This document shows, in pieces, positions 17,528-25,892 of a DNA stretch of 37,607 bases. The notes below the pieces were generated by a model. The model worked only from the letters and a program-made list of their open reading frames with translations. It had not been told where the DNA came from and ran no database searches. The first letter of the stretch is position 1, and the number at the start of each line of letters is the position of its first letter. Source of the DNA: an uncultured bacterium (GTDB lineage: Bacteria; Desulfobacterota; Desulfobaccia; Desulfobaccales; 0-14-0-80-60-11); contig CALEAV010000034.1 of the NCBI GenBank assembly GCA_937943575.1, positions 1-37,607 on the forward strand, given 5' to 3'. A program made the position numbers and the translations under genes.

Positions 17528-17700
17528 TGGTCGAGAGGGGGCCGCGGGGTCCATGAGGGGCCTCCACCCCTCTCTCCGGCCCCCAAGGGGGTCGGGAGGA
17601 AGAGCTTGAGGGGAGGGCGTGGGGCTCGTAAACCGGCCCCCCCTCTCCTATTCGGGGAGGGGGGCCAGGAGGTACTGACCCCTCTCCCAGGTCCCCTCTT
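17528..17700 (-). repeat. GC-rich intergenic palindromic repeat, copy D (inverted)
   Basis: Lies between the convergent serS and lipoprotein genes. On the minus strand 17654-17668 reads CTGGCCCCCCTCCCC, the same end motif as copies A-C. A long imperfect hairpin spans 17635-17666 with the loop TATTC. No T-tract follows, but its place between convergent genes may still limit read-through. Confidence 0.5.
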
Positions 17701-17713
17701 CAACTCCGGAGCT

Positions 17714-18856
17714 TCAATTTGCGGCCTTGACCTTGTCGTTGGGCTTGAAGGGCCCGCCCCTGAGCGCGGTGGCCACCGCGCCGGTGGTCCCCAGAAGCTC
17801 CGTCACTTTGAGCTCGCCCACGGTCTCATCCGCGGTGTATCCCAGGACGGCCCCGGTCTGGGGGTTGACCACCTCTTTTCCGGGCGTCACCACCCTCAGG
17901 CGGTCCCCCACCTTGAGGCCGGCGTTCTGGCCCAGGTTCAGATAGACCTTGCCCTCCTTCAGGAACTCCACCCGGCCGAACCAGTCCACCTCCATGAGGC
18001 TGGCGCTGAGGCGCAGACCGTTGTCCCGCACGAACCTGGCGGCGCCGTCGGGTTTGAGGCCGTCGCTCCCTGCCGGGGCCACCACCGAGTCCACCTTGTT
18101 CCCCAGGAAGGCGTCATAGATCTCTGCGGCATAAAAGCCGGAGGTGCCCTTTTCCGGGGGCACCACCCCCGCCAGGATCACCGCCTGCACCCCCAGGTGG
18201 TCACCCAGGGCCTGGATATTGCGGCGCAGGCTGAGTTTCCCGTGGATGCCGGCCTTGGCCACGGCCTCCCGCACCCGCTCCTGGGGCACCACCTTGATGT
18301 CCCGGGTGCGGCTTAAGGTATCCGCCAGGGCGGTGGCCAGGGTGAGGTTCAGGCCCTGGTAGGAGGCGGGGGTCTCCGGGTTGGCGATGACCGCCACGGC
18401 CCGGCCGCTGTAGGGGGCCTTGTCCCGGGTGCGGGAGACATACCCCCCCAGGCCCTGCTCCCGGAGGATGCGGTCCACCTCGGCCCGCACCATCTCCTGG
18501 AGCTTGTCCGGGGGGATGGCCTTGCCGGCGGCCTTCTGCTGCTGGGCCGCCACCCGCTTGGCCAGGGCGTCCATGAGGTAGGCCTGCATGCCCTTGAACT
18601 CCCGGCCCTTCTCCACATAGATGTATTCCGGCTGGTCGGGGTAGGTGAGCCAGTAGGGGTTTTTGCTGCGCACGTAGGGCTTGCCGTCCACCATGACGGT
18701 TTCCTGCTGGGCTTCGGGTGGCACCAGTTCTTCGGCCACGTCTTCGTCCTTGCCGTAGCCGGCCCAGCTCTTCATGCGCTCCCAGGCGCCGCAGCCGCAG
18801 GCGGCAAAGAGGAGAAAGGTCACGGAGACAATGAGGGCAACCAGGTCTTTCTGCAT
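17714..18856 (-). CDS. Lipoprotein with FlgO/CsgG-like and FlgT-C-like regions
   Basis: 380 residues. The start MQKDLVALIV... runs to a lipobox FAAC with Cys20, so the protein is probably lipidated and anchored in the outer membrane or periplasm. Residues about 30-140 are charged and helical. The middle (AVAVIANPET, then ATALADTLSRTRDIKVVPQERVREAVAKAG and AQAVILAGV-like strands) resembles the CsgG/FlgO-type nucleotide-free fold. The C-terminal segment YLNLGQNAGLKVGDRLRVV and the VGELKVTEL strand resemble FlgT C-terminal domains. No flagellar genes are nearby, so function is unassigned. GGGAG lies six bases before the ATG at 18856; longer upstream frame is not needed. Confidence 0.7.
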   Translation of the reverse strand: MQKDLVALIVSVTFLLFAACGCGAWERMKSWAGYGKDEDVAEELVPPEAQQETVMVDGKPYVRSKNPYWLTYPDQPEYIYVEKGREFKGMQAYLMDALAKRVAAQQQKAAGKAIPPDKLQEMVRAEVDRILREQGLGGYVSRTRDKAPYSGRAVAVIANPETPASYQGLNLTLATALADTLSRTRDIKVVPQERVREAVAKAGIHGKLSLRRNIQALGDHLGVQAVILAGVVPPEKGTSGFYAAEIYDAFLGNKVDSVVAPAGSDGLKPDGAARFVRDNGLRLSASLMEVDWFGRVEFLKEGKVYLNLGQNAGLKVGDRLRVVTPGKEVVNPQTGAVLGYTADETVGELKVTELLGTTGAVATALRGGPFKPNDKVKAAN

Positions 18857-19041
18857 GGGAAGCTCCCGGACAGGTGTGGTGGCAGGGTGACAATCATTCC
18901 CTTGGGTTATCCTTGGGCCCAGCCTCGGCGCAGTTGGGGGATATGCGCCTGAACCGGAGGTCTCCTGCCGCCGGGCTGGGAAGCGGGGCCGGGGTGACGG
19001 CGTTAGCCGGGCCGGGATCGGGCCATCCGGCCCCGGCCATG

Positions 19042-19076
19042 AAAACAAAAGCCCACGGGGATGATACCCCGTGGGC
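19042..19076 (-). terminator. Rho-independent terminator of the porin gene
   Basis: A perfect ten-pair stem (GCCCACGGGG / CCCCGTGGGC) with a six-base loop, followed on the minus strand by TTTTGTTTTC. It lies about 28 bases after the porin stop codon. Confidence 0.92.
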
Positions 19077-19103
19077 CGCGGTCATGTCAACCGGTTCGGC
19101 GGC

Positions 19104-20447
19104 TTAGAAGAAGAACCAGGCGCCGAAGCGCACCGAGTGGACGTCACCCCAATTGTTGACCGGATTGAAAAAGCTTACTTGGCCGTTGGCAGGGTTGAAG
19201 GTTTCAGCCCGATAGTAATTGGCCCGGGTGTAGGTGTACTGCAGCCCGAACTTGAGGGCCGCGATGGGCCGGTAGTAGAGGGCCGGGGAGACTTCCCACC
19301 AATGGTGCACCGGCCGGGTGCCCACAGCCATATCGGTATAGGTATCAAAATCAAAGTTGGAGCCCAGGCCGGCGGCCACATTCATGAACCACTGGTTGGT
19401 GAAGTAGTAGTTGGCCTGGAGATAGCCGCCCCAGGTCTTCAACAGATGGCGGTCAAAACGGCCATTATGGAAGTGAAGCAGAGAGTTGAAACCCGTCTCG
19501 TTGCCGATGAAGGCCAGCCCCTGGCCCACATAGGCCTGCACGGTGAGGGCCGCGGTCCCCGCCAGGTTGGCGGTGGTGGTGGGAATGACGGGGATGAACA
19601 GGGTGCCCTGGATCACCCAGTTGTTCAGATATTCTTGGTCATTAATAATATTAATATTGTCCCGCATCAAGGCGCGATACCGGCTGCGCTGCCAGCCGCC
19701 GGCCAGCTGGGCCACAAAGCCCCGGGGCCGGCCATAGAAACCGGCCTTGCCCCAGAGGTCGCCCTCATACTGGATCTTGGCCTGGAGCTGCGGGGTCTCA
19801 GAAGTCTGGCCCTCCAGGGGCGAGTCGCTGATGGGGTAATTGACGTTGCCGGAATCGTTGGAATCAGTGGGCTTGCCGATCAGACCGGAGAGGATCAGCT
19901 TGCCCGGGCCCATGGTGAACTCCTGGGTCACCCGGATCTGGGGCAGCCGGTGGGTGGCGCAGCCATGACCCTGGAAGGGGCCGTCCTGCACCAGCTCGGG
20001 GTAGAATTCGCTGAAGTAGCTCCAGTACTGGCCGAAGAGGAGCTCGGTGCCCGGCCAGTTCAGGCGGAAGAAGGCATGGCGCAGCCGGAACCGGTAGGCA
20101 TGGCTGGCGGACTGCCGGTCATCGGCCTGCTCATCAAGGTCGGCTTCCAGGAAGCCGGTGATGGTGGCGCCCCAGAGCTTGGGCCCCTTGATGGTGAAGT
20201 TGAACCGGGACGACTGGGCCGTCATGTTGAAGCGGCCGTGGGTGGCGCCAACGGTGGCGTCACGGGTGGCGTCACGGTCCCCCAGAACAACGGGCGGGCG
20301 GTTGATATTTTTGGACATGGCGGCGGAATCCCAGAAGGATTCCAGCTTGATGTAGCCGCCCAGGGTGAACTCGGTCTGGGCCAGCGCCACGACGGGCACG
20401 GCCAGGAGAGCCACCATTGCCAGCGCGAAAAATGCGTGCTTTTTCAT
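19104..20447 (-). CDS. Outer-membrane porin-like beta-barrel
   Basis: 447 residues from the ATG at 20447, which is preceded by AAGGGGGGA. It has a classical signal peptide (MKKHAFFALAMVALLAVPVVALA) cleaved before QTEFTLGGYIKL. The mature protein alternates aromatic and polar residues as in beta-barrels (FNFTIKGPKLWGATITGF, LQANYYFTNQWFMNVAAGLGSNF) and ends in RFGAWFFF, the terminal aromatic needed for BAM recognition. It most resembles alginate/carbohydrate- or phosphate-selective trimeric or monomeric porins of unknown specificity. It is a single-gene unit with a strong promoter, long leader and strong terminator, so probably highly expressed. Confidence 0.85.
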   Translation of the reverse strand: MKKHAFFALAMVALLAVPVVALAQTEFTLGGYIKLESFWDSAAMSKNINRPPVVLGDRDATRDATVGATHGRFNMTAQSSRFNFTIKGPKLWGATITGFLEADLDEQADDRQSASHAYRFRLRHAFFRLNWPGTELLFGQYWSYFSEFYPELVQDGPFQGHGCATHRLPQIRVTQEFTMGPGKLILSGLIGKPTDSNDSGNVNYPISDSPLEGQTSETPQLQAKIQYEGDLWGKAGFYGRPRGFVAQLAGGWQRSRYRALMRDNINIINDQEYLNNWVIQGTLFIPVIPTTTANLAGTAALTVQAYVGQGLAFIGNETGFNSLLHFHNGRFDRHLLKTWGGYLQANYYFTNQWFMNVAAGLGSNFDFDTYTDMAVGTRPVHHWWEVSPALYYRPIAALKFGLQYTYTRANYYRAETFNPANGQVSFFNPVNNWGDVHSVRFGAWFFF

Positions 20448-20559
20448 CGTTCCCCCCTTAGGTGATGAGATAGTACCCATTTCTCCTTTCGTGCTGCCTA
20501 ACCCTTGGTTTTCCCTGTGTTTTCCTCACCTCCTTCTGTCGATTTCAAAGCCCAGGGCC

Positions 20560-20588
20560 ATCATAAAGGCGCCCGGGGTGTTTGTCAA
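20560..20588 (-). promoter_or_regulatory. Strong sigma-70 promoter of the porin gene
   Basis: On the minus strand consensus TTGACA (20583-20588), a 17-base spacer and TATGAT (20560-20565). It predicts a leader of about 105 bases before the porin ATG. The rest of the 307-base gap (20448-20754) holds an AT-rich stretch around the -35 and a GC-rich run with no gene. Confidence 0.9.
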
Positions 20589-20754
20589 TAAAAAAATTTG
20601 CAAACATGCGGAAATGAGTTCCCCCTCCTTCACGTCGGCGGCGGGCGGAAAAAACTTGAGCTGCAAAGGCAGAAGCGGGGCGACGGGACCTTCCTCCTCC
20701 CCGCCCCCGGCGGGAGAGGGGACGGAAAAAGTCCCCCTCCGCCCCGGCGGCGCC

Positions 20755-22485
20755 TCAGCCGGGGTAAATGTCCCAGAAAAAGGCCAGCAGCCCCGCCAGC
20801 ACCATGTTGCCCTCCACCAGGGACTCGAGGATGAGACCGGACTCCATCACCTCCCGGCGGTATAAGGTGAGGTAGACCAGGGCATAGAGGCCGCAGAGGC
20901 TCAAAACATAGCCCAGGGAGGGCACCAGCCCCAGGGCGGCGGCCAGAAGCAGGGCGGCGGCGAAGAAGACGCTGCCCAGGGAGAGCAGGTTGAGGGTGTG
21001 GCGGCGTCCCAGGGCGATGGCCAGGGTCTCCTTGCCCACCACCCGGTCGCCCTCGATGGCCAGGATCTCAAAGAGGCCGGAGCGGATGAAGACCAGCCCG
21101 AAGACGAAGAGGAAGGCCACCACCGTGGCCCAGGTGAGGGGGCGCTCGGAGCAGACCACCGGGATGAGGGCAGCCAGCACCCCCCAGGCCAGGGAGGTGA
21201 AGACGGTCTTGGAGCCGGGGATTTCCTTCAAAGCCGTGATGCGGGTGAGGGCGGCCAGCCGCTCCGGCATGAGCTTGAGATTGTACAGGAGCCCGAGAGC
21301 GCTCATGGCCAGAATGAAGGCGAAGGGCACCGGCCCCAGGACGAGGCCCAGGGCCAGGGCGGCCAGGGCGGACAGCGCCCCGCTCACCAGCAGAAAGGTG
21401 CGGTGCCGGCCGTAGAACATGGTCTGCACCGGGTCGTTGAGCTTGCTGGCGGCATCGGTGAAGTGGTTGAGGAGATGCATGGCGTAGATGTAGAAGAAGG
21501 CCACGAAGAAGTATTTCCACTGAGGCTCCACCTGCTGCAGGAGGGAGGAGGTGTAGCTCAGGCAGCCGGCCCCCAGGGCCACATAGAGGTTGGACTTGAG
21601 GAAGAAGCGCCAGACGCGGTAGAGGTAGTTGGCCAGGGACCCCGGCCGAAAGGCCCAGGCGTGCTTCAGGGTGCTCACCACGTTGCTGATGAGCCAGTGG
21701 GGGGTGGAGGCCCCGGCGGTGACCCCCACCACCTGGTAGCGGCTCATCTCCGCCAGGTCCAGCTCCTGTTCCGTCTCCACGTGGTAGGTGGGCACGCCCG
21801 TGGCCCGGGAGATCTCCACCAGGCGCTGGGTGTTGCCGCTGTTTCTGCCGCCCACCACCACGATGGCCTCCACCCGGCGGGCCAGGTGCTGGATCTCCCC
21901 CTGACGGGAGGCGGTGGCGTCGCAGATGGTGTTGAAGACCTTGGCTTCCGGGAAGCGGGAGCGGATCAGGGAGACCAGGGCGTTGAACTGGGCTTCGCTC
22001 TGGGTGGTCTGGGCCACCACGATGACCCTCTCCAGCTCCGGGAGGCCGGCCACATCGGCGGGGGTGGAGACCACGTAGCCCCTGCCCTCGGTGTGGCCCA
22101 GCAACCCCCGCACCTCGGGGTGGTCGGCGTCCCCCACAATGAGGGTGGCGTGCTCCTGGCGGGCCCAGCGGCGGATGATGGCCTGCACCTTGGCCACCCG
22201 GGGGCAGGTGGCGTCGATGATGCGCACCCCGGCCGCCTCCAGCTCCCGGCGCTCCTGGGGCGGGATGCCGTGGGCCCGGATGACCACCAGTCCCCGGGGG
22301 GTCTGGCCCCGCTCCAGGACCCTGATGCCTCGCTCCCGCAGGAGCTCCAGCACCTGGGGGTTGTGGATCAGGGGCCCGTGGGTGTAGATTTCGCCCTGGT
22401 TCTGGTTGATGGCCTGCAGCACCAGCTCCAGGGCCCTTTTGACCCCCATGCAGAAGCCGGAGGTCTTGGCGAGGATGACCTTCAT
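20755..22485 (-). CDS. ispH: IspH (HMBPP reductase) fused to a UbiA-family prenyltransferase
   Basis: 576 residues in two parts. Residues 1-283 are IspH, the 4Fe-4S enzyme that reduces HMBPP to IPP and DMAPP: cluster ligands Cys12, Cys94 and Cys188, His41, His72 and His122, Glu124, Ser216/Asn218 in NSGN and Ser260 are all in place. Residues about 290-576 are a multi-helix membrane domain of UbiA type, with N340-x3-D344 in the first acidic region and LAIEGDRVVGKETL (476-489) as the second. IspH is normally a separate soluble protein of about 300 residues. The acceptor of the prenyl transfer is unknown; divergent CruF-like and nearby HpnG-like genes suggest carotenoid or hopanoid lipid synthesis. 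Start ATG at 22485, Shine-Dalgarno weak. Confidence 0.92.
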   Translation of the reverse strand: MKVILAKTSGFCMGVKRALELVLQAINQNQGEIYTHGPLIHNPQVLELLRERGIRVLERGQTPRGLVVIRAHGIPPQERRELEAAGVRIIDATCPRVAKVQAIIRRWARQEHATLIVGDADHPEVRGLLGHTEGRGYVVSTPADVAGLPELERVIVVAQTTQSEAQFNALVSLIRSRFPEAKVFNTICDATASRQGEIQHLARRVEAIVVVGGRNSGNTQRLVEISRATGVPTYHVETEQELDLAEMSRYQVVGVTAGASTPHWLISNVVSTLKHAWAFRPGSLANYLYRVWRFFLKSNLYVALGAGCLSYTSSLLQQVEPQWKYFFVAFFYIYAMHLLNHFTDAASKLNDPVQTMFYGRHRTFLLVSGALSALAALALGLVLGPVPFAFILAMSALGLLYNLKLMPERLAALTRITALKEIPGSKTVFTSLAWGVLAALIPVVCSERPLTWATVVAFLFVFGLVFIRSGLFEILAIEGDRVVGKETLAIALGRRHTLNLLSLGSVFFAAALLLAAALGLVPSLGYVLSLCGLYALVYLTLYRREVMESGLILESLVEGNMVLAGLLAFFWDIYPG

Positions 22486-22580
22486 ATGACCTGGGCGGCC
22501 GGCACCGGTGAGAAAGCCCCAGTCCCGGCGGGGCGAAATCTCCGGGACAGCCGGCCTGCTTTTTGTTAATCTGGGCTGGT

Positions 22581-22708
22581 GGTGAGGGGAGGGCCGGGGG
22601 GGTCCCCGTGCCTTCCCCTCGAGCTCCTCTTCCCCATATGGGGTTGGGGGAGGCGGGGCCGGGAGGGGGGCAGACATCTGTGATCTCTGGCCCCCTCTCC
22701 CAGAATTT
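22581..22708 (+). repeat. GC-rich intergenic palindromic repeat, copy B
   Basis: Fills the gap between the divergent ispH-ubiA and CruF-like genes. It aligns with copy C along its whole length: GAGGGGAGG start, a CCTTCCCC segment, GGGGTT then GGGGGAGG, and the end CTGGCCCCCTCTCCCA (22687-22702). The last third folds as a hairpin (GGGAGGGGGGCAG against CTGGCCCCCTCTCCC). Confidence 0.65.
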
Positions 22709-22752
22709 ACCCTCAAATCTGCGGCAGGGAAACCCCTTGTCCGGGACAGGCC

Positions 22753-23550
22753 ATGGAGATCCCAACGCTTTTGTGGGGCACCCTGATTTTAAGGCCCTAT
22801 GTTTTTGTGTTTCTGGCCTGTTATCTGGCCATGGCCACCCTGGAGGCGGGCCTGGGCCGGGCGGTGTTCTTTCTGGTGCTGGGGTATCTCATCGCCTGGG
22901 CGGCGGAGTTCTCCTCCATCCACACCGGCTTTCCCTTCGGGCTGTATATCTACATCCCCGCCACGGTGGACCGGGAGCTGTGGGTGGGGGGCGTGCCCTT
23001 CATGGATTCGCTGTCCTATGTCTTCCTGACCTACGCCGGCTATGCCACCGCCCGCCTGGCCCTGGGGGGCCTGAAGCCCGACCCGGGGCTCAGCCGCTCC
23101 TGGGGGCTCACGGTGCTCTCCGCCACCTGCATCATGACCCTGGACATCATCATCGACCCGGTGGCCTTAAGGGGCTACCGCTGGTTTCTGGGGCAGATCT
23201 ACGGCTATCCGGAGCCCGGGGTCTACTTCGGCATTCCCGTGAGCAATTTCGCCGGCTGGTGGCTGATGGGGGCGGTCCTCACCCGGCTGTGGCAGACTCT
23301 GTCCATACGCCTTCCCTCCCGGCCGCCCTGGAACTGGGGCCAAAGGCAATTCCGGTGGCAGCCTCTCCTGGGCCCCACCCTGTATATGGGCATCCTGGCC
23401 TTCAACCTGGCGGTGACCTTTGCCATCGGCGAGGCCCTGCTGGGCTGGGCGGGCCTCTTTATCGTCACGCCCTTTCTCACCTGGCTGGTGGTGCAGACGC
23501 TCCGGGAAAGGCAGGGAAAAAGCCACGCGAGGGCAGACCGGGACACCTGA
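22753..23550 (+). CDS. CruF-like carotenoid biosynthesis membrane protein (DUF422)
   Basis: 265 residues with about seven hydrophobic segments. Family motifs are EFSSIHTGFPFGLYIY (about 56-71), PFMDSLSYVFLTYAGY (about 85-100) and a long conserved stretch DIIIDPVALRGYRWFLG with GVYFGIPVSNFAGWW (about 133-168). CruF members hydrate the ends of acyclic carotenoids: gamma-carotene 1',2'-hydratase in cyanobacteria and the bacterioruberin hydratase in haloarchaea. In haloarchaea cruF is clustered with a UbiA-type lycopene elongase; here the UbiA domain is in the divergent neighbour. The start at 22753 has a weak AGG; the gene ends 12 bases from the convergent HpnG-like gene. Confidence 0.8.
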   Translation: MEIPTLLWGTLILRPYVFVFLACYLAMATLEAGLGRAVFFLVLGYLIAWAAEFSSIHTGFPFGLYIYIPATVDRELWVGGVPFMDSLSYVFLTYAGYATARLALGGLKPDPGLSRSWGLTVLSATCIMTLDIIIDPVALRGYRWFLGQIYGYPEPGVYFGIPVSNFAGWWLMGAVLTRLWQTLSIRLPSRPPWNWGQRQFRWQPLLGPTLYMGILAFNLAVTFAIGEALLGWAGLFIVTPFLTWLVVQTLRERQGKSHARADRDT

Positions 23551-23562
23551 CGGGCCTTCCGC

Positions 23563-24330
23563 TTAAACGCCTGCCATCTCCAGGGCCACCCCCACCCCCT
23601 TGGCCAGCCGGCGGGCCGCCCGAAAGCTCTGACGCCCCAGCCTCAGCAGCACCGGAAGGCGCCGGGGGTCCGCCCTGAGCCAGCGGGCGGCATCCCTGAG
23701 GGTGGGGGGGCGGCTTTTCGCCACCGCCTGAGCGATGAAGGGCGGCATCTCCTCATGGGCAGGGTCGCTGACGGCCCGGAGCGCCAGGAAGGGGAGGCCC
23801 CGGGTGGCGGCCAGCTCCGCCAGGGAGGCGCTTTCCAGGTCCACCACCGGGCATGAGAGCCCGGCGGCAAGGTCCCGGAGGACCTGTTTGGGCAGGAGGG
23901 CCGGGGGCCCCAGACAGGCGCCTGCCCAGGCGGCCAGGCCGGCGAGGCGCAGGGAGGCAACCAGAGGCGCCACCGCCCGGAAAGCCGGGGGGCCCGGGAG
24001 TCTCTCCGGCCCCCCTGCACTTCCCAGCCGGTAAAAGGCCTCGCCCACCACCAAGTCCCCCAGCCTGAGGTCCGGCGTCAGGGCGCCGGCAAAGCCCACC
24101 GACAGGAGAGCGCCTGGAGCGTATCGGGGGAGGAGCTCTTCGGCTACCGCCAGGGCCGCCTCCGCCCCCATGCCTGCCAGGGCCACCAGGCCCCGGAGCC
24201 TGCCGGTGCGAAACTCCCAGGCCGGAAAGGGAAAGGCTAGGAGACGGCGAGCCCGCAGCCGGCGCAGCAGCGGGCCCACCTCCTGGGGCAGGGAGGCTAT
24301 CAGGGCAATGGGCCGCAGGGCTGGGGGCAT
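23563..24330 (-). CDS. HpnG-like hopanoid-associated nucleoside phosphorylase
   Basis: 255 residues in the PNP/UDP phosphorylase fold. It begins IALIASLPQEVGPLLRRL, has VALAGMGAEAALAVAEEL and SVGFAGALTPDLRLGDLVVG for phosphate binding, and VVDLESASLAELAATRGLPFLALRAVSDPA with the ribose-binding Glu and base-binding Asp. The C-terminus (RRLPVLLRLGRQSFRAARRLA) resembles that of HpnG, which converts adenosylhopane to phosphoribosylhopane. The residues alone do not exclude futalosine or MTA/SAH hydrolases. Neighbouring isoprenoid genes support the hopanoid reading. No Shine-Dalgarno is obvious before the ATG at 24330. Confidence 0.65.
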   Translation of the reverse strand: MPPALRPIALIASLPQEVGPLLRRLRARRLLAFPFPAWEFRTGRLRGLVALAGMGAEAALAVAEELLPRYAPGALLSVGFAGALTPDLRLGDLVVGEAFYRLGSAGGPERLPGPPAFRAVAPLVASLRLAGLAAWAGACLGPPALLPKQVLRDLAAGLSCPVVDLESASLAELAATRGLPFLALRAVSDPAHEEMPPFIAQAVAKSRPPTLRDAARWLRADPRRLPVLLRLGRQSFRAARRLAKGVGVALEMAGV

Positions 24331-24512
24331 GGATGAAAGATGAGCCGCCAGGGGGGCCGAGGCATTCGGTCAGGCTCCCCCTTCATCCTCCTCACGGGGG
24401 GAACCGGCCGAGGGGGGGAGGCGGAAGGGCGGTTTGGCCACAGGTGGCTTGAGTATTTTTCCGCTTTCCCCTCCCCTCCTTAACCCGGGCTCCTCTCAGG
24501 ACCGGGAGATGC

Positions 24513-25253
24513 TCAGCGGGATTTGGGCACCGGATAGGAAGACGGGGAGCTGCCGGAATCCGGAGGCGGCGGCAGCTCCGGCTCGACGGGCAGAGGCTCC
24601 CCCACCTGCCGGGGGCGGCCGAAACGGGCGCCCTGCACCAGGAGATTGCCGCTTTTGTGGATGACGGTGCGGTCGTCCAGGATGATGAGGCCGTGCCGCT
24701 CCGAAATCTCGGTATAGTATTGATATTTCATCTGTTTCTGGTTAAGGCGGTATTTAAAGAAGAGGAAAAAGATCATGTAAACGGTGACGATGACCCCCAA
24801 GCCCGCCAGGATCCAGCTCAGCAGGATGAAGGTGTTGTGGCCCAGGGAGGCCAGCCAGGTCATGATGTAGTCCAGGTGGTAGATGGCAAAGATCGTCACC
24901 AGCAAGAGAAAGAGGATGGCGAGAAAGGGCAGCCGCCGCACCTGGCGCACCACCGCGTCCAGCTGGTTTTCCGCCTCGCCCTCCAGGGCGGCGGGCTGCT
25001 CCTCGCCGAGGAAATAGTTGAACCCGGTGATGATCAGGCCCATGAGAAAGGTGAGGACGATGGGGAAGGCGAAGGCCACAAAGAGGTATTCCTTCCAGGG
25101 GAAGGGGGTGTAGACCCGGTGGTATTTGTCGTCTGCCGACCACAGGGCCACCACGATGAAGATGACAATCTCCAGGATGCCCAGGAGCTTGAGATAATCG
25201 AAGAAAAGCTTTTTGCGGTCGGCTTTGGTGAAGTACGAGGCAAGCTTGGACAT
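24513..25253 (-). CDS. Four-helix membrane protein of unknown function
   Basis: 246 residues from the ATG at 25253, which has GGGAG at good spacing; a longer open frame upstream is unlikely to be used. Four hydrophobic segments are visible: about 20-40, 55-80, 108-128 and 135-160. A charged loop with Glu/Ala (EEQPAALEGEAENQ) lies between the second and third. The soluble C-terminal part has YYTEISERHGLIILDDRTVIHKSGNLLVQ and ends in a Pro/Ser-rich tail. I do not recognise the family. It has its own promoter and is followed by the convergent HpnG-like gene after a gap of about 180 bases. Confidence 0.7.
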   Translation of the reverse strand: MSKLASYFTKADRKKLFFDYLKLLGILEIVIFIVVALWSADDKYHRVYTPFPWKEYLFVAFAFPIVLTFLMGLIITGFNYFLGEEQPAALEGEAENQLDAVVRQVRRLPFLAILFLLLVTIFAIYHLDYIMTWLASLGHNTFILLSWILAGLGVIVTVYMIFFLFFKYRLNQKQMKYQYYTEISERHGLIILDDRTVIHKSGNLLVQGARFGRPRQVGEPLPVEPELPPPPDSGSSPSSYPVPKSR

Positions 25254-25285
25254 GGGACTCCCTCGGGGGCAGGTCTGCCAGCTAC

Positions 25286-25314
25286 ACCATATCAAAGGGC
25301 CCCCGAGGGGTCAA
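25286..25314 (-). promoter_or_regulatory. Sigma-70 promoter of the membrane-protein gene
   Basis: On the minus strand TTGACC (25309-25314), 17-base spacer, TATGGT (25286-25291), about 33 bases before the ATG at 25253. A GC-rich stem (CTGCGGCC / GGCCGCAG, 25322-25347) lies just upstream, beyond the DsrE-like gene; it is followed by A and not T, so it is not a standard terminator. Confidence 0.65.
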
Positions 25315-25365
25315 TGATTTTCTGCGGCCGCCCCGGCCGGGCCGCAGGGCCGAAGCGTGCGGGCC

Positions 25366-25731
25366 TCAGAAGGTGAAGACCTTGTAATCCGGGTCGGCCA
25401 TCAATTCCACCAGTTTGGTGGCCGGGGAGATGACCGCCCCGGGGATGAGGTCATCGGGCCCCACCAGGCGTTTGTCGGCGCAGGCCTTGCAGACATGGAT
25501 GGGGGTGTTGGCGGCCACCAGGCCGTCCAGCATCTCCTTCATGTGCTCGCCGGTGGCGGCCCGGATGCCTTCGGCGATGCCGATCTGGGCCCAGTGGATG
25601 GAGTCGTCGATGAGGAAGATCTCCACCGCCTTCCCGGCCTGGACCATGAGGTTGGCGAGCTGCATGGCCCTGACGGCCCCGCCGGCCTTTTCAAAGCCCT
25701 TGGACATGATGAAGAGAAATTTCTGCGCCAT
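25366..25731 (-). CDS. DsrE/DsrF-like family protein
   Basis: 121 residues with the DsrE fold: FLFIMSKG start, a first helix with GGAVRAMQLANLMVQAGKAVEIFLID, and a C-terminal HVCKACADKR with Cys81 and Cys84. In the family such a cysteine carries sulfur (as DsrE and TusD do); here two cysteines in a CxxC could carry persulfide or bind a metal. Family members act in sulfur relay and in dissimilatory sulfur metabolism. It lies between two membrane proteins and may be transcribed with the cytochrome gene upstream, through repeat copy C. Start ATG at 25731 with GGAGG shortly before. Confidence 0.8.
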   Translation of the reverse strand: MAQKFLFIMSKGFEKAGGAVRAMQLANLMVQAGKAVEIFLIDDSIHWAQIGIAEGIRAATGEHMKEMLDGLVAANTPIHVCKACADKRLVGPDDLIPGAVISPATKLVELMADPDYKVFTF

Positions 25732-25750
25732 GGCGTCCTCCTTGCCAAGC

Positions 25751-25880
25751 TGTGAGGGGAGGATCGGGGGAGGGGTGGCTCCCCCGTCCTTCCCCCGCTT
25801 GCCTCACAAATTTCCAGACAAGGGGTTTGGGGGAGGGGGAGAGAGGGCAGGGGTCGGTGATCCCTGGCCCCCTCTCCCAC
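25751..25880 (+). repeat. GC-rich intergenic palindromic repeat, copy C
   Basis: Between the DsrE-like gene and the cytochrome gene. It aligns with copy B over its length, ending in CTGGCCCCCTCTCCCA (25864-25879). Internal hairpins: GGGGGAG against CTCCCCC, and GAGAGGG against CCCTCTC with AGGG/CCCT inside. Confidence 0.65.
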
Positions 25881-25892
25881 GTCATTACTCCA

